From Acidiphilium sp. (GTDB taxonomy: Bacteria; Pseudomonadota; Alphaproteobacteria; Acetobacterales; Acetobacteraceae): a stretch of DNA of 64,000 bases. The DNA lies in NCBI GenBank assembly GCA_028688905.1, contig JAQTXH010000001.1, positions 544,156-608,155 of the forward strand. The letters run 5' to 3'. Numbering within the stretch: the first letter of the stretch is position 1; each line of letters begins with the position of its first letter. A program made the position numbers and the translations under genes. Under the pieces are notes generated by a model that saw only the letters and a list, made by a program, of their open reading frames with translations, ran no database searches and was not told where the DNA came from. Positions 1 to 9,868 of this stretch are shown here, in pieces.

Positions 1-692
1 CCGAGCGGCGACGCGGCGATTTCGATCGGGTTCACCATATCGGTGCGGGCATGGTTGCCCGTATTGCCAGCGGTTGCGGCGTGCGCGCTTTGGTTCAGAT
101 TTCCGCGATCGGGGCTGATCTCGCCAGTCCCAGCTGCTACGCGCGCAGCAAGGCGATGGGCGAGGCGGCGGTGCGCGCGGCATTTCCTGCGGCCACCATC
201 CTGCGCCCCTCGGTGGTGTTCGGCACGGAAGACCAGTTCTTCAACCGTTTCGGCGCAATGGCCGCGATAGCACCGGCGCTGCCGTTGATCGAGGGCAACA
301 CCAGGTTCCAGCCGGTCTATGTCGGCGACGTCGCTGCGGCGGTGATGGCCGTTCTTGAAACGCCCGCGTCCGCTGGCCAGACCTATGAGCTTGGTGGTCC
401 CGACATCGAAACTTTCCGTGCGCTGATGCAGTATTGTCTCAACGAAACCGGACGCCACCGCGCCCTGATTCCGCTGCCGCGCTGGCTCGCCCGCATCCAG
501 GCCGCTTTTCTGCAATATCTGCCGGGCAAGCCGCTGACGCCTGACCAGCTTTTGTTGTTGCGGCGCGACAATGTGGTCAGCCCCGGAGCGCTGACGTTGC
601 AGTCTCTCGGCATCAATCCCACGCCAATAAGGCTCATCGTGCCGGGTTATTTGCGGCGCTACCGCCAAAGTGGGGCTAAACATCCCGAGTGA
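1..692 (+). CDS. NDUFA9-like complex I NAD(P)-binding protein (3' part)
   Basis: This is an open frame entering from the left edge; codons begin at position 3 and the stop is TGA at 690-692. It is an atypical short-chain dehydrogenase/epimerase resembling the NDUFA9 accessory subunit of respiratory complex I, which carries a structural NAD(P)H. The family signatures are 'LVQISAIGAD', 'YARSKAMGE', 'ILRPSVVFG', 'DQFFNRF' and 'FQPVYVGDVAAAV'. The N-terminal Rossmann glycine motif lies outside the window. No complex I genes are visible nearby, so a role in complex I assembly is inferred from the family only. Confidence 0.8.
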   Translation, partial: ERRRGDFDRVHHIGAGMVARIASGCGVRALVQISAIGADLASPSCYARSKAMGEAAVRAAFPAATILRPSVVFGTEDQFFNRFGAMAAIAPALPLIEGNTRFQPVYVGDVAAAVMAVLETPASAGQTYELGGPDIETFRALMQYCLNETGRHRALIPLPRWLARIQAAFLQYLPGKPLTPDQLLLLRRDNVVSPGALTLQSLGINPTPIRLIVPGYLRRYRQSGAKHPE

Positions 693-704
693 CTCTGTTT
701 AATT

Positions 705-720
705 GGTCTGAAAACAGACC
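705..720. repeat. small perfect palindrome upstream of gltD
   Basis: GGTCTG-AAAA-CAGACC forms a perfect 6-bp stem with a four-base loop, 13 bases after the NDUFA9-like stop. No T tract follows, so it is not a clear terminator. It may be an operator or a short mRNA hairpin. The remaining spacer up to 880 is AT-richer than the genes and probably holds the gltDB promoter, but I cannot assign -35 and -10 boxes. Confidence 0.4.
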
Positions 721-880
721 TAATAAAGTGAAAAACCAGCACGTACCGTTACGCACAACACGATTCTCCAGCTAATAATGGCATAATAGCTGTCATATAG
801 GCAATTTATTGCTGGCTTCCACCCGGACGATAGGTTAAACGATATGCGAATACCACATCCATGGGAACGGAGTTGTGCCG

Positions 881-2320
881 ATGACCGAGCACATGCAGCA
901 ATTCGTGCGCATCGCCCAGCGAGCGCCGGTCAAACGGGGCGCTGCGGAGCGTCGCGAGGATTTCAGCGAGATTTATCGGGAGTTCGACCAGCCCGGTGCC
1001 AGCGCCCAGGCCAGCCGATGCAGCCAGTGCGGTATTCCGTTCTGCCAAATCCATTGCCCGCTTGGCAACAACATCCCCGACTGGCTGAAACTATCGGCCG
1101 AAGGACGGTTGGAGGAGGCGTATGAAATTTCGGCCGCCACCAACACCTTTCCGGAAATCTGTGGCCGCATCTGCCCGCAGGACCGGTTGTGCGAGGGCAA
1201 TTGCGTCATCGAAAAGGGCTTCGAAAGCGTGACCATCGGGGCGGTCGAACGCTTCATTACCGACACCGCCTTCGAGAATAACTGGGTCCGCCCGATCCGC
1301 CCCCGCCGCGAACGCGCGCAATCGATCGGCATCATCGGTGCCGGCCCCGGGGGGCTTGCCGCCGCCGAGGCGCTGCGCCGGCAGGGGTACGAGGTGCATG
1401 TTTACGACCGGCACGATCGGGTAGGCGGGTTGCTGATATATGGGATTCCCGGTTTCAAGCTCGAAAAATCCATCGTCGAACGCCGCCGGCTGTGGCTGGA
1501 GGATGGCGGCATCCGGTTTCACCTCAATCAGGATATCGGTGGCGCGGTCAGCTTCGCCGAAGTGCGCGCCCGGCACGACGCGATATTGATCGCCACCGGA
1601 GTTTACAAGCCACGCGAAATCGCGGCCCTTGATAAGAGTCTCGTTGGCATCGTGCCCGCGCTGGATTACCTGACCGCCTCGAACCGCAAGGGACTGGGCG
1701 ACGATGTGCCTGCGTTCGATGAAGGGTTGCTGAATGCAGCGGGCAAACGCGTGGTCGTGATCGGCGGCGGCGATACTGCGATGGACTGCGTCCGCACCGC
1801 CATCCGCCAGGACGCCGCCTCGGTCACCTGCCTCTACCGCCGCGATCGCGCCAACATGCCGGGATCGATGCGTGAGGTTTCGAACGCAATCGACGAAGGG
1901 GTCGCGTTCGCCTGGCTCTCTGCACCCGAGGCGTTCTTCGGCGACGGACACGTGACGGCGGTACGCGCGGCACGCATGCATCTTGGCCTCGCCGATGCGT
2001 CCGGCCGGCAGAGCGTGGAGCCGATCGCCGGATCGTCCTTCACCATCGAGGCCGATCTGGTGATCAAGGCGCTTGGCTTCGATCCCGAAGACCTGCCCGG
2101 CGCGTTTGGCGAACCCAGCCTTGCCCTGACGCGTTGGGGAACCTTGAAGGTCGATCGGCGCAGTTTCATGACATCGCTGCCCGGCGTGTTCGCCGCCGGC
2201 GATATTGTGCGCGGGGCCAGTCTTGTGGTCTGGGCGATCAAGGACGGCCGCGATGCCGCGGCCGCCATGCATGAACTTCTTGTACAGAGTGCCGCGGCGC
2301 TCGCGACAGCGGCGGAGTAA
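881..2320 (+). CDS. gltD: glutamate synthase (NADPH) small subunit
   Basis: GltD passes NADPH electrons through FAD and Fe-S clusters to GltB for glutamate synthesis from glutamine and 2-oxoglutarate. Two cysteine clusters are visible, C47/C50/C55/C59 and C94/C98/C104/C108. A GxGxxG dinucleotide motif follows in 'IGIIGAGPGGLAAAEA' near residue 150, and a second, 'VVVIGGGDTAMD', lies near residue 290. I chose ATG 881 because CGGAG sits 8 bases upstream; GTG 875 is also in frame but only 2 bases from that site. The length of 479 residues is normal. gltB follows after 5 bases, so the pair is an operon with the small subunit first. Confidence 0.95.
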   Translation: MTEHMQQFVRIAQRAPVKRGAAERREDFSEIYREFDQPGASAQASRCSQCGIPFCQIHCPLGNNIPDWLKLSAEGRLEEAYEISAATNTFPEICGRICPQDRLCEGNCVIEKGFESVTIGAVERFITDTAFENNWVRPIRPRRERAQSIGIIGAGPGGLAAAEALRRQGYEVHVYDRHDRVGGLLIYGIPGFKLEKSIVERRRLWLEDGGIRFHLNQDIGGAVSFAEVRARHDAILIATGVYKPREIAALDKSLVGIVPALDYLTASNRKGLGDDVPAFDEGLLNAAGKRVVVIGGGDTAMDCVRTAIRQDAASVTCLYRRDRANMPGSMREVSNAIDEGVAFAWLSAPEAFFGDGHVTAVRAARMHLGLADASGRQSVEPIAGSSFTIEADLVIKALGFDPEDLPGAFGEPSLALTRWGTLKVDRRSFMTSLPGVFAAGDIVRGASLVVWAIKDGRDAAAAMHELLVQSAAALATAAE

Positions 2321-2325
2321 AATCG

Positions 2326-5300
2326 ATGAACCACGAAACACCGGCTGATTTCCTGGCGGCCTGGCAAAGCAACGCGGCGAGGCTAACGGGCAGTTATGAC
2401 CCGTCGCAGGAGCATGACGCTTGCGGGGTTGGTCTCGTCGCCGCCCTTGATGGCAAAAAACGCCGGGACGTGGTGGTCGCCGGGATCGACGCGCTCAAGG
2501 CGGTGTGGCATCGTGGCGCGGTCGATGCCGACGGCAAAACCGGCGACGGCGCGGGGATTCACGTGGAAATTCCACAGGATTTCTTTGCCGATGCAGTGGA
2601 GCGCGGCGGCGACCGGATGCGCCAGGGACCGATTGCGGTCGGCATGGTGTTCCTGCCGAAGACCGACCTATCGGCGCAGGAACGCTGCCGCCAGATCATC
2701 GAAACCGAGATTCTGAACTTCGGTTACCGCATCTATGGCTGGCGCCAGGTACCGATCGACGTTGCCTGCATCGGCGAAAAAGCCAATGCCACGCGGCCGG
2801 AGATCGAGCAGATCATGATCTGGAACACGCTTGCCAAAGACGAAGCCGATTACGAGCGCGATCTCTACATCATCCGTCGCCGGATCGAAAAAGCCGCGAT
2901 CGCGGCTCAAATCCCTGAACTTTACATCTGCTCGCTGTCGTGCCGCTCGATCATCTACAAGGGCATGTTTCTCGCCGAAAGCCTGACCATTTTTTATCCC
3001 GACCTGCTCGACGAGCGTTTCATCTCGCGGTTTGCGATTTATCATCAACGCTATTCGACCAACACGTTCCCCACCTGGCGGCTTGCGCAGCCGTTCCGCA
3101 AACTTGCGCATAACGGCGAGATCAACACGCTCGCCGGCAACGTCAACTGGATGAAAAGCCACGAAACCCGGCTTTCTGCCAGTGTTCTCAACAATTATCT
3201 CGATGACATCAAACCCGTCATTCAAGCGGGCAGTTCCGATACCGCCACGCTGGATGCGGTGTTCGAGCTTCTCACCCACGGCGGCCGCGACGCACTGATG
3301 GCAAAAACCCTCATGATACCGCCATCCTTGGGCAGCGATGCCACAATGAAACAATCGCATCGCGACCTGATTTCCTACTGCAATTCCGTCATGGAACCTT
3401 GGGACGGTCCTGCCGCGATCACCGCGACCGATGGTCGCTTTGTCATTGCCGGCCTGGATCGCAATGGGTTGCGCCCGCTGCGTTTCACCAAGACGCGCGA
3501 TGATCTGCTGATCGTCGGATCGGAAACCGGCATGGTCAAACTCGATGAAAGTCGTGTTATCGAACGTGGCCGCGTCGGTCCGGGTGAGACCATCGCGGTC
3601 GATCTGGTGAGTGGCAAGTTTTATCATCACACCGAATTGATGGATGCGCTGGCGGCGCGGCAGGATTTTGGTGCCTGGACCAAGCGCATCACGGTGATCG
3701 ATCATATCGTCAAAACCGACGCGCCTGAGCCGGTTTTATTCATGGGCGAGGAGCTTCGGCGTCGTCAGCTGGGTGTCGGCTACACGCTCGAAGAGCTTGA
3801 ACTCATCCTGCACCCCATGGTGGAAGACGCCAGCGAAGCGATCGGCTCGATGGGCGATGACACGCCGATCGCGGTTCTATCGGAACGCTATCGCGGCTTG
3901 CACAACTATTTCCGCCAGAATTTTTCGCAGGTCACCAACCCGGCGATCGACAGCCTGCGTGAGTCCCGCGTGATGTCGCTGAAAACCCGGCTTGGAAACC
4001 TCGGCAATGTGCTCGACGAAGATGCCGACCAGTGCGATTTGTTGCAGCTGGACAGCCCGGTTCTCTCGACCATCGAGTTTGATGCCATGCGCCGCACCAT
4101 GGGCGTCAGTGCCTGCGTCGTCGATTGCACGTTCCCGGTCGCCGCCGGCGAAAGCGGCCTGCGCGCCGCGATAGAACGCATCCGCCGCGAAGCCGAGGAG
4201 GGCGTGCGTGCCGGCCGCACCCATATTATTCTGACCGACGAAACCTTCGACGCACTGCATGCCCCGATCCCGATGATTTTGGCGACCGGTGCGGTGCATA
4301 CCCATCTGGTGCGCCAGTCGTTGCGGACCTTCACCAGCGTGAACGTCCGCGCGGCGGAATGCATGGACGTGCATTATTTCGCGGTGCTGATCGGCGTTGG
4401 TGCCACCACGGTCAATGCGTATCTTGCGCAGGAGAGCATCGCCGATCGCCATCGGCGCGGCTTGTTCGCCGGCTTGGCGTTGAAAGAGTGTGTCGGGCGC
4501 TATAAAAAAGCGGTCAGCAAAGGTTTGCTTAAGGTGATGTCGAAGCTCGGCATCTCGGTGATTTCCTCCTATCGGGGAGGGTATAATTTCGAAGCGATCG
4601 GGCTTTCGCGCGCCTTGGTTGCCGAGTTTTTTCCAGGCATGCTTTCGCGAATTTCCGGTATCGGCCTTCCAGGCATCGCGCATAAGCTGCTCGAACTGCA
4701 TCGTACCGCCTGGGAAGCGGATTCGATCACCTTGCCGGTGGGCGGTGTCTATCGCCTGCGCCGCAAGGGGGAAACCCATGCGTTCGATGGCGAGATGGTG
4801 CATCTGCTTCAAACCGCGGTCGCCACCGACAGCTACACCCTGTACCGCAAGTATGCCGATGCGGTGAACGACCACGCCCCGGTAGCCCTCCGCGATCTGC
4901 TCGATTTCCGCCATGATCGCCACCTGCCGATCCCGGTCGATGAAGTCGAAAGCATCACCGAGATCAGAAAGCGCTTGCTCTCACCTGGGATTTCGCTCGG
5001 TGCCCTTTCACCCGAAGCGCATGAAACCCTTTCGATCGCGATGAACAGGATTGGCGCGCGCTCGGATTCCGGCGAGGGCGGCGAAGACGCGGCGCGATCC
5101 AAGCCACGGCCGAACGGCGATAACGCGTCGTCAGCGATCAAGCAGATCGCCTCCGGGCGGTTCGGGGTCAACGCCGAATATCTCAACAATTGCCGCGAGA
5201 TCGAAATCAAAGTAGCCCAGGGTGCCAAGCCGGGCGAGGGCGGGCAGTTGCCCGGCTTCAAGGTCAGTGAACTGATCGCCAAGCTGCGCCATGCCACGCC

Positions 5301-6864
5301 GGGTGTGATGCTGATCAGCCCGCCGCCGCATCACGATATCTATTCGATCGAGGATCTGGCTCAGCTGATCTATGATCTCAAGCAGATCAATCCTCGGGCC
5401 AGTGTCTGCGTCAAACTGGTGTCCCGTTCCGGCATTGGCACGATTGCGGCAGGCGTTGCCAAGGCCAAGGCCGACGCCATCCTGATTTCCGGCCACTCGG
5501 GCGGTACCGGTGCATCGCCGCAAAGCTCGATCAAGTATGCCGGTTTGCCATGGGAAATGGGGTTGTCGGAGGCGCATCAGGTGTTGATGCTCAACCGCCT
5601 TCGCCACAAGGTGAAGCTCCGCACCGATGGCGGCATCAAAACCGGGCGCGACGTGGTGATCGCTGCCATGTTGGGTGCCGAAGAATTCGGCATCGGTACC
5701 GCTTCGTTAGTGGCGATGGGCTGCATCATGGTCCGCCAATGTCATTCCAATACCTGCCCGGTCGGCGTTTGTACCCAGGATGAGGCACTGCGCGCCAAAT
5801 TTGAAGGTACCCCCGAAAAGGTCATCAACCTGTTTTCCTTTGTCGCGGAGGATGTGCGCCATATCCTGGCCTCGCTCGGTGTGCGTCGCCTCGCTGACGT
5901 TATCGGCCGCACCGACTACCTGCATCAGGTGTCGCGTGGATCGGAGATCCTTGACGATCTCGACCTCAACGCCATCCTTGCGCAGGCGGACCCCGGTCCC
6001 TATGCGCGCTACTGCACCCTGGAAGGCCGCAACGAGGTTCCGGAAACCCTCGATGCGCAAATGATCGCCGATGCCGGGCCGTTTTTTGAACGCGGCGAAA
6101 AAATGCAGCTGCAATATGGCATCCGCAATACCCATCGGGCGATCGGTACGAAGTTTTCATCGCGCATTGTTACCCAGCTGCGTGGCATGGAATTGCAGCC
6201 GGACCATGTCACCGTGCGGCTGCGCGGTGCCGCCGGCCAGTCACTCGGTGCCTTCGCGGTGCGTGGCCTGAAACTTGAAGTCTTTGGGGACGCCAACGAC
6301 TACGTTGGCAAGGGCTTGTCCGGGGCGACGATCGTGGTGCGCCCAGCACCGTCGTCCAATCTGGTCAGCAACGAAAACACCATTATCGGCAACACCTGCC
6401 TCTATGGTGCGACTGCTGGCCGCTTGTTTGCGGCGGGCCAGGCGGGTGAGCGGTTCGCGGTGCGCAACTCGGGTGCGGTCGCGGTGATCGAAGGTGCAGG
6501 CTCCAACGCCTGTGAATACATGACCGGCGGAACCATTGTGGTTCTGGGTGCGGTGGGCGACAATTTCGGGGCCGGGTTTACGGGCGGCGTTGCCTTCATC
6601 TACGACGCCAACGATGATTTCGAATTGCGCATCAACCCCGAAACCCTGCTGTGGAACCGCGTGGCGGTACCCTACTGGGCGGACCATTTGTACGATCTGG
6701 TTAGCGAGCATGTGCGCGAAACCCAAAGCCGCTATGCCGAGATGTTGCTCAGCGACTGGGACCGTACGATCCAGTCTTTCTGGATGATCGTACCGCGCGA
6801 CTACGCAAAGTTTCTGCCAGTCGCCATGGAAGACGAAATTCAGTCGCGCATTCTGGCAGAATAA
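2326..6864 (+). CDS. gltB: glutamate synthase (NADPH) large subunit
   Basis: GltB hydrolyses glutamine and channels ammonia to 2-oxoglutarate. The protein has 1512 residues, the usual length. The amidotransferase nucleophile is Cys33 in 'DACGVG', exposed after removal of a 32-residue propeptide. The FMN synthase domain carries the [3Fe-4S] ligands C1133, C1139 and C1144 in 'CIMVRQCHSNTC'. The C-terminal GXGXG beta-helix domain includes 'NTCLYGATAG' and 'EYMTGG'. A GGAG overlapping the end of gltD provides the ribosome site. The gene ends one base before the convergent stop of rdgB. Confidence 0.97.
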   Translation: MNHETPADFLAAWQSNAARLTGSYDPSQEHDACGVGLVAALDGKKRRDVVVAGIDALKAVWHRGAVDADGKTGDGAGIHVEIPQDFFADAVERGGDRMRQGPIAVGMVFLPKTDLSAQERCRQIIETEILNFGYRIYGWRQVPIDVACIGEKANATRPEIEQIMIWNTLAKDEADYERDLYIIRRRIEKAAIAAQIPELYICSLSCRSIIYKGMFLAESLTIFYPDLLDERFISRFAIYHQRYSTNTFPTWRLAQPFRKLAHNGEINTLAGNVNWMKSHETRLSASVLNNYLDDIKPVIQAGSSDTATLDAVFELLTHGGRDALMAKTLMIPPSLGSDATMKQSHRDLISYCNSVMEPWDGPAAITATDGRFVIAGLDRNGLRPLRFTKTRDDLLIVGSETGMVKLDESRVIERGRVGPGETIAVDLVSGKFYHHTELMDALAARQDFGAWTKRITVIDHIVKTDAPEPVLFMGEELRRRQLGVGYTLEELELILHPMVEDASEAIGSMGDDTPIAVLSERYRGLHNYFRQNFSQVTNPAIDSLRESRVMSLKTRLGNLGNVLDEDADQCDLLQLDSPVLSTIEFDAMRRTMGVSACVVDCTFPVAAGESGLRAAIERIRREAEEGVRAGRTHIILTDETFDALHAPIPMILATGAVHTHLVRQSLRTFTSVNVRAAECMDVHYFAVLIGVGATTVNAYLAQESIADRHRRGLFAGLALKECVGRYKKAVSKGLLKVMSKLGISVISSYRGGYNFEAIGLSRALVAEFFPGMLSRISGIGLPGIAHKLLELHRTAWEADSITLPVGGVYRLRRKGETHAFDGEMVHLLQTAVATDSYTLYRKYADAVNDHAPVALRDLLDFRHDRHLPIPVDEVESITEIRKRLLSPGISLGALSPEAHETLSIAMNRIGARSDSGEGGEDAARSKPRPNGDNASSAIKQIASGRFGVNAEYLNNCREIEIKVAQGAKPGEGGQLPGFKVSELIAKLRHATPGVMLISPPPHHDIYSIEDLAQLIYDLKQINPRASVCVKLVSRSGIGTIAAGVAKAKADAILISGHSGGTGASPQSSIKYAGLPWEMGLSEAHQVLMLNRLRHKVKLRTDGGIKTGRDVVIAAMLGAEEFGIGTASLVAMGCIMVRQCHSNTCPVGVCTQDEALRAKFEGTPEKVINLFSFVAEDVRHILASLGVRRLADVIGRTDYLHQVSRGSEILDDLDLNAILAQADPGPYARYCTLEGRNEVPETLDAQMIADAGPFFERGEKMQLQYGIRNTHRAIGTKFSSRIVTQLRGMELQPDHVTVRLRGAAGQSLGAFAVRGLKLEVFGDANDYVGKGLSGATIVVRPAPSSNLVSNENTIIGNTCLYGATAGRLFAAGQAGERFAVRNSGAVAVIEGAGSNACEYMTGGTIVVLGAVGDNFGAGFTGGVAFIYDANDDFELRINPETLLWNRVAVPYWADHLYDLVSEHVRETQSRYAEMLLSDWDRTIQSFWMIVPRDYAKFLPVAMEDEIQSRILAE

Positions 6865-6865
6865 C

Positions 6866-7453
6866 TCAAACGAAGTGGGCCGCGACGAACTGGCGCAACG
6901 CGCGGCCCCGATGACTGATCGCAGCCTTCCGCGCCTTGCCGATTTCGGCAAACGTTTCGCTCTGGCCAAGGGGAATAAAAATAGGATCGTAGCCGAAACC
7001 GCCGATCCCGCGCGGTGCGTCGGCGATCGTGCCGTGGCAGTACCCAATGTACGTGGCGCTCTGACCCGCCGGCCCCGCGAGGCAGATCGCGCAGGCGAAG
7101 GCGGCGTGGTTGTCGGAACGGGTGGTGGCGATAATTTTAGCCATCGCCTGCGTGTAGCCGCCGGCTTCGTCGGCAAACCGGGCAGATCGAACGCCCGGTG
7201 CGCCGGCGAGGGCGGCCACCAACAAGCCGGAATCGTCGGCCAGCGCCCAACTGCCGCTTGCCTGTGCCGCCGCCATGGCCTTGATCCGCGCGTTGCCGGC
7301 AAAATCGGGCGCATCCTCGATCGGGGCCACCAACCCAAGCGTACCCGAGGCGACACAATCCAGCCCGAATGGTGCCAACAGCCGCGCGAACTCGGCAAGT
7401 TTGCCGGCGTTATGCGTGGCGATCACCAATCGTTGTCCGCGATCAAGCCGCAT
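6866..7453 (-). CDS. rdgB: RdgB/HAM1 family XTP/dITP diphosphatase
   Basis: This enzyme removes non-canonical purine nucleoside triphosphates such as dITP and XTP before incorporation into DNA or RNA. The motif '[13 protein letters not shown]' near the N-terminus matches the family's (S/T)xNxxK substrate motif. '[10 protein letters not shown]' carries the metal-binding acid residues, and 'GGFGYDPIF' and 'ISHRGRAL' are further family blocks. The start at 7453 gives 195 residues; a longer upstream frame runs through rph and is not needed. It overlaps the 3' end of rph by 11 bases, so rph-rdgB form one unit. Confidence 0.9.
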   Translation of the reverse strand: MRLDRGQRLVIATHNAGKLAEFARLLAPFGLDCVASGTLGLVAPIEDAPDFAGNARIKAMAAAQASGSWALADDSGLLVAALAGAPGVRSARFADEAGGYTQAMAKIIATTRSDNHAAFACAICLAGPAGQSATYIGYCHGTIADAPRGIGGFGYDPIFIPLGQSETFAEIGKARKAAISHRGRALRQFVAAHFV

Positions 7454-8174
7454 CGATGGCCGCGCGCTGGGCTGCGAACAACGCCGCCGTCCCGGTTCGG
7501 GCCAATCCGAGCAATGTGCCAAACGTTGCCTCATCGAACGTGGCCCGCTCTGCCGTTGCTTGAATTTCCACAATTCCACCTGAGGCGGTCAGCACGAAAT
7601 TGGCATCCGCCTCGGCGTTGGAATCCTCGGCATAGTCGAGATCAAGTACCGCGGCACCGCCGAACACCCCGCACGACACGGCTGCGACCTGCCCGGTCAG
7701 GGGGTCGCCTTTGAGCACATTGGCGGCGCGCAATTTCCGCAGCGCCAGCGCCAGCGCCACATACGAGCCGGTGATCGCGGCGCAGCGGGTGCCGCCGTCG
7801 GCGTTCAGCACGTCGCAATCAAGGGTGATGCTCATTTCGCCCAGGCGCGCCCGATCCACCACCGCGCGCAAGCTGCGCCCGATCAGCCGCTGGATTTCCT
7901 GCGTCCGCCCCGATTGCTTGCCCCGCGCCGCTTCGCGGTCGCCACGGGTATGGGTTGCGCGCGGCAACATGCCATACTCGGCGGTCACCCATCCCAACCC
8001 CGTATTGCGCAGAAACCCCGGCACCTTGCCCTCCACACTCGCGGTACACAGCACTTCGGTGCCGCCCATGCGGATCAGCGCCGATCCTTCGGCGTGATGC
8101 GCGAAGCCGGTGACAATTTCGACTTGGCGCAGCATGTCGGCAGCGCGGCCGCTCGGTCGTGCAGGTGAACTCAT
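7443..8174 (-). CDS. rph: ribonuclease PH
   Basis: RNase PH is a phosphorolytic 3'-5' exoribonuclease that trims tRNA 3' ends. Family blocks include '[12 protein letters not shown]', '[14 protein letters not shown]', '[15 protein letters not shown]', '[16 protein letters not shown]' and 'LDLDYAEDS'. The start at 8174 gives 243 residues, the usual size. The frame is open far upstream on the minus strand through hrcA, but that part is antisense. The gene is divergent from hrcA, with about 67 bases between the longest starts. Confidence 0.93.
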   Translation of the reverse strand: MSSPARPSGRAADMLRQVEIVTGFAHHAEGSALIRMGGTEVLCTASVEGKVPGFLRNTGLGWVTAEYGMLPRATHTRGDREAARGKQSGRTQEIQRLIGRSLRAVVDRARLGEMSITLDCDVLNADGGTRCAAITGSYVALALALRKLRAANVLKGDPLTGQVAAVSCGVFGGAAVLDLDYAEDSNAEADANFVLTASGGIVEIQATAERATFDEATFGTLLGLARTGTAALFAAQRAAIDAA

Positions 8175-8241
8175 GGCATAACTCCTGATGGAAATCCGAT
8201 GATCGCTTGATTTTACCGACGCGATAGCCGACTCTGCGGCC

Positions 8242-9345
8242 ATGGACCAGCCACCCCCGCGTTCGCCCCCACGCTCGCCTTGGCCGAACCTGTTGGGTGC
8301 GCCCACCAAAATGCCCCCGGGACTCGATGCCCGCTCCGCTGCGGTATTGCGCGAAATCGTGGAACAATACGTCGAAACCGGCGAACCCGTGGGCAGCCGC
8401 ACCCTCTCGCGGCTCTTGCCGCTCGGCTTGTCGCCCGCGACCATCCGCAACGTGATGGCGGACCTGACCGATGCGGGTCTGCTGTTCTCGCCCCACACCT
8501 CGGCGGGGCGGTTGCCGACCGATCGCGGGCTGCGCCTGTTCGTCGACGGATTGCTGCATTTTGGCGAACTGTCCGATGACGAGCGGGCCCGTATCGAAGC
8601 TGCCCTTGGCCAGTCCGGTCGCTCGGTGCAGGACACGCTGACCGAAGCCTCCACCTTGCTGTCCGGTCTGTCCGCCGCCGCCGGGATTGTGCTGGCACCC
8701 AAATCGGAAGGGGCCGTCAAGCACATCGAATTCGTCCCGCTGAGTTCCGGCCGCGCGTTGGTGGTGCTGGTTTCGGCGGATGGCCAGGTCGAGAACCGGA
8801 TGATCGAAACCCCGCTTGGGCTGCCACCATCGGCGTTGCAGGAGGCGAGCAATTACCTTAACGCCCAGCTATCCGGCCTGTCGCTGGCCGATCTGCGGGT
8901 CCGCGTCGCCGCCGATATGAAGGCGGATCGCTCAGCGCTGGATTCGATCGCGGCAGGGATTGTCGAAGCCGGGCTTGCCACTTGGTCCGGCGAGGGGCGG
9001 GGGGGATCGCTGATTGTGCGCGGACAGGGCCGGTTGCTCGCCGATATCGATCAGGTCGAGAAACTGGTGTCCCTGCAACAATTGTTCGAGCGGCTGGAAG
9101 CGCAGGAAACCATGCTGCAATTGCTCGAGCTTGCCGAACGCTCGGATGGCGTGCGCATTTTCATCGGTGCCGAGAGTGGATTGTTCGGTGCCTCCGGCAT
9201 GTCGATGGTGGTCGCGCCGGCCCGAAACCGTAACGATCGTATTGTGGGCGCAATCGGCGTGATCGGCCCGTCGCGGATCAATTACGGTAAGATCATCCCG
9301 GTGGTCGACTACACCGCACGGGTGATCGGAAGGTTGCTTGGATGA
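8242..9345 (+). CDS. hrcA: heat-inducible transcription repressor HrcA
   Basis: HrcA represses heat-shock operons by binding CIRCE operators and needs GroEL for activity. The N-terminal winged helix is visible ('[15 protein letters not shown]', '[13 protein letters not shown]'), followed by '[20 protein letters not shown]'. The C-terminal part contains 'IFIGAE' and a closing '[19 protein letters not shown]', both typical. ATG 8242 is the longest start; ATG 8311 ('[15 protein letters not shown]') fits the usual family N-terminus better, and neither has a strong ribosome site. No CIRCE palindrome is seen upstream, and the next gene is a MaoC protein rather than grpE. Confidence 0.92.
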   Translation: MDQPPPRSPPRSPWPNLLGAPTKMPPGLDARSAAVLREIVEQYVETGEPVGSRTLSRLLPLGLSPATIRNVMADLTDAGLLFSPHTSAGRLPTDRGLRLFVDGLLHFGELSDDERARIEAALGQSGRSVQDTLTEASTLLSGLSAAAGIVLAPKSEGAVKHIEFVPLSSGRALVVLVSADGQVENRMIETPLGLPPSALQEASNYLNAQLSGLSLADLRVRVAADMKADRSALDSIAAGIVEAGLATWSGEGRGGSLIVRGQGRLLADIDQVEKLVSLQQLFERLEAQETMLQLLELAERSDGVRIFIGAESGLFGASGMSMVVAPARNRNDRIVGAIGVIGPSRINYGKIIPVVDYTARVIGRLLG

Positions 9346-9788
9346 ACGAGAAGTGGTTTTTCGATGATCTCGCCGTGGGTCAGCGTTTCAAAAGTGCCAG
9401 TGCCACGCTCGATGAATCTGCGATCAAGCGCTTTGCCGGCGAATTTGACCCGCAGCCTTTTCACCTCGATGACGAAGCCGCGAAATCCACCCTGTTCGGC
9501 GGTCTCGCTGCGTCCGGCTGGCACACGGCGGCGCTGACGATGCGCCTGCTGGTCGACAGCATGCCGCTCGCCGGCGGTATTATTGGTGCGGGTAACGAAA
9601 TCGCATGGCCCCGGCCCACCCGGCCGGGCGACATCCTCACCGTGGTCAGCGAAGTGATCGAAGTTACCCCTTCAACCTCCCGCCCCGATCGTGGCCACGT
9701 CGTGGTGCGATCCAAGACGAACAACCAGCGTGGCGACGTGGTGCAGGTGATGACGTCGAAGCTGATCGTGCCCCGCAGAACAGGATAA
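9342..9788 (+). CDS. MaoC-like hydratase/dehydratase
   Basis: This is a 148-residue single hot-dog domain of the MaoC/R-specific enoyl-CoA hydratase type. The block 'RFAGEFDPQPFHLDDEAA' carries the catalytic Asp/His pair typical of these hydratases, and 'ASGWHTAALTMRLLVDS' follows. The likely substrate is an acyl-CoA, but it cannot be named from the sequence. Its ATG overlaps the hrcA stop (ATGA), so the two are probably co-translated. A functional link to heat-shock control is not implied by family knowledge. Confidence 0.85.
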   Translation: MNEKWFFDDLAVGQRFKSASATLDESAIKRFAGEFDPQPFHLDDEAAKSTLFGGLAASGWHTAALTMRLLVDSMPLAGGIIGAGNEIAWPRPTRPGDILTVVSEVIEVTPSTSRPDRGHVVVRSKTNNQRGDVVQVMTSKLIVPRRTG

Positions 9789-9808
9789 CTAAAATATTAC
9801 ATTTTGTT

Positions 9809-9866
9809 AATATTGTATCCGCTTAACGCACCTGCGGCACCCGACTGCAATGAAATAGTTCGTTAA
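9809..9866 (+). repeat. dispersed intergenic element, copy E (degenerate)
   Basis: The stretch 'GCTTAACGCACCTGCGGC' followed by 'TGCAATGAAATAGTTCG' is a diverged copy of the element seen at 35.08, 39.42, 40.12, 54.93 and 59.14 kb. It keeps the order of an ATATT motif, a CGCACCTGCGGCA..CCGA block and ATGAAAT.GTTCG. The terminal hairpin of other copies is missing or decayed. It lies between the convergent MaoC and beta-propeller genes. Confidence 0.6.
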
Positions 9867-9868
9867 TT

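Noticed and set aside
693-880. riboswitch or leader RNA before gltD
   Set aside because: Only a 6-bp palindrome is present; no recognisable aptamer core or terminator/antiterminator set.
1091-2341. 416-codon open frame on the minus strand across gltD
   Set aside because: It is antisense to a clearly real gene, has no family motifs, and long antisense frames are expected in GC-rich DNA. The same applies to long shadows over gltB, typA, prs and mreC.
8175-8241. CIRCE operator in the rph-hrcA spacer
   Set aside because: No TTAGCACTC/GAGTGCTAA pair or close variant is visible.
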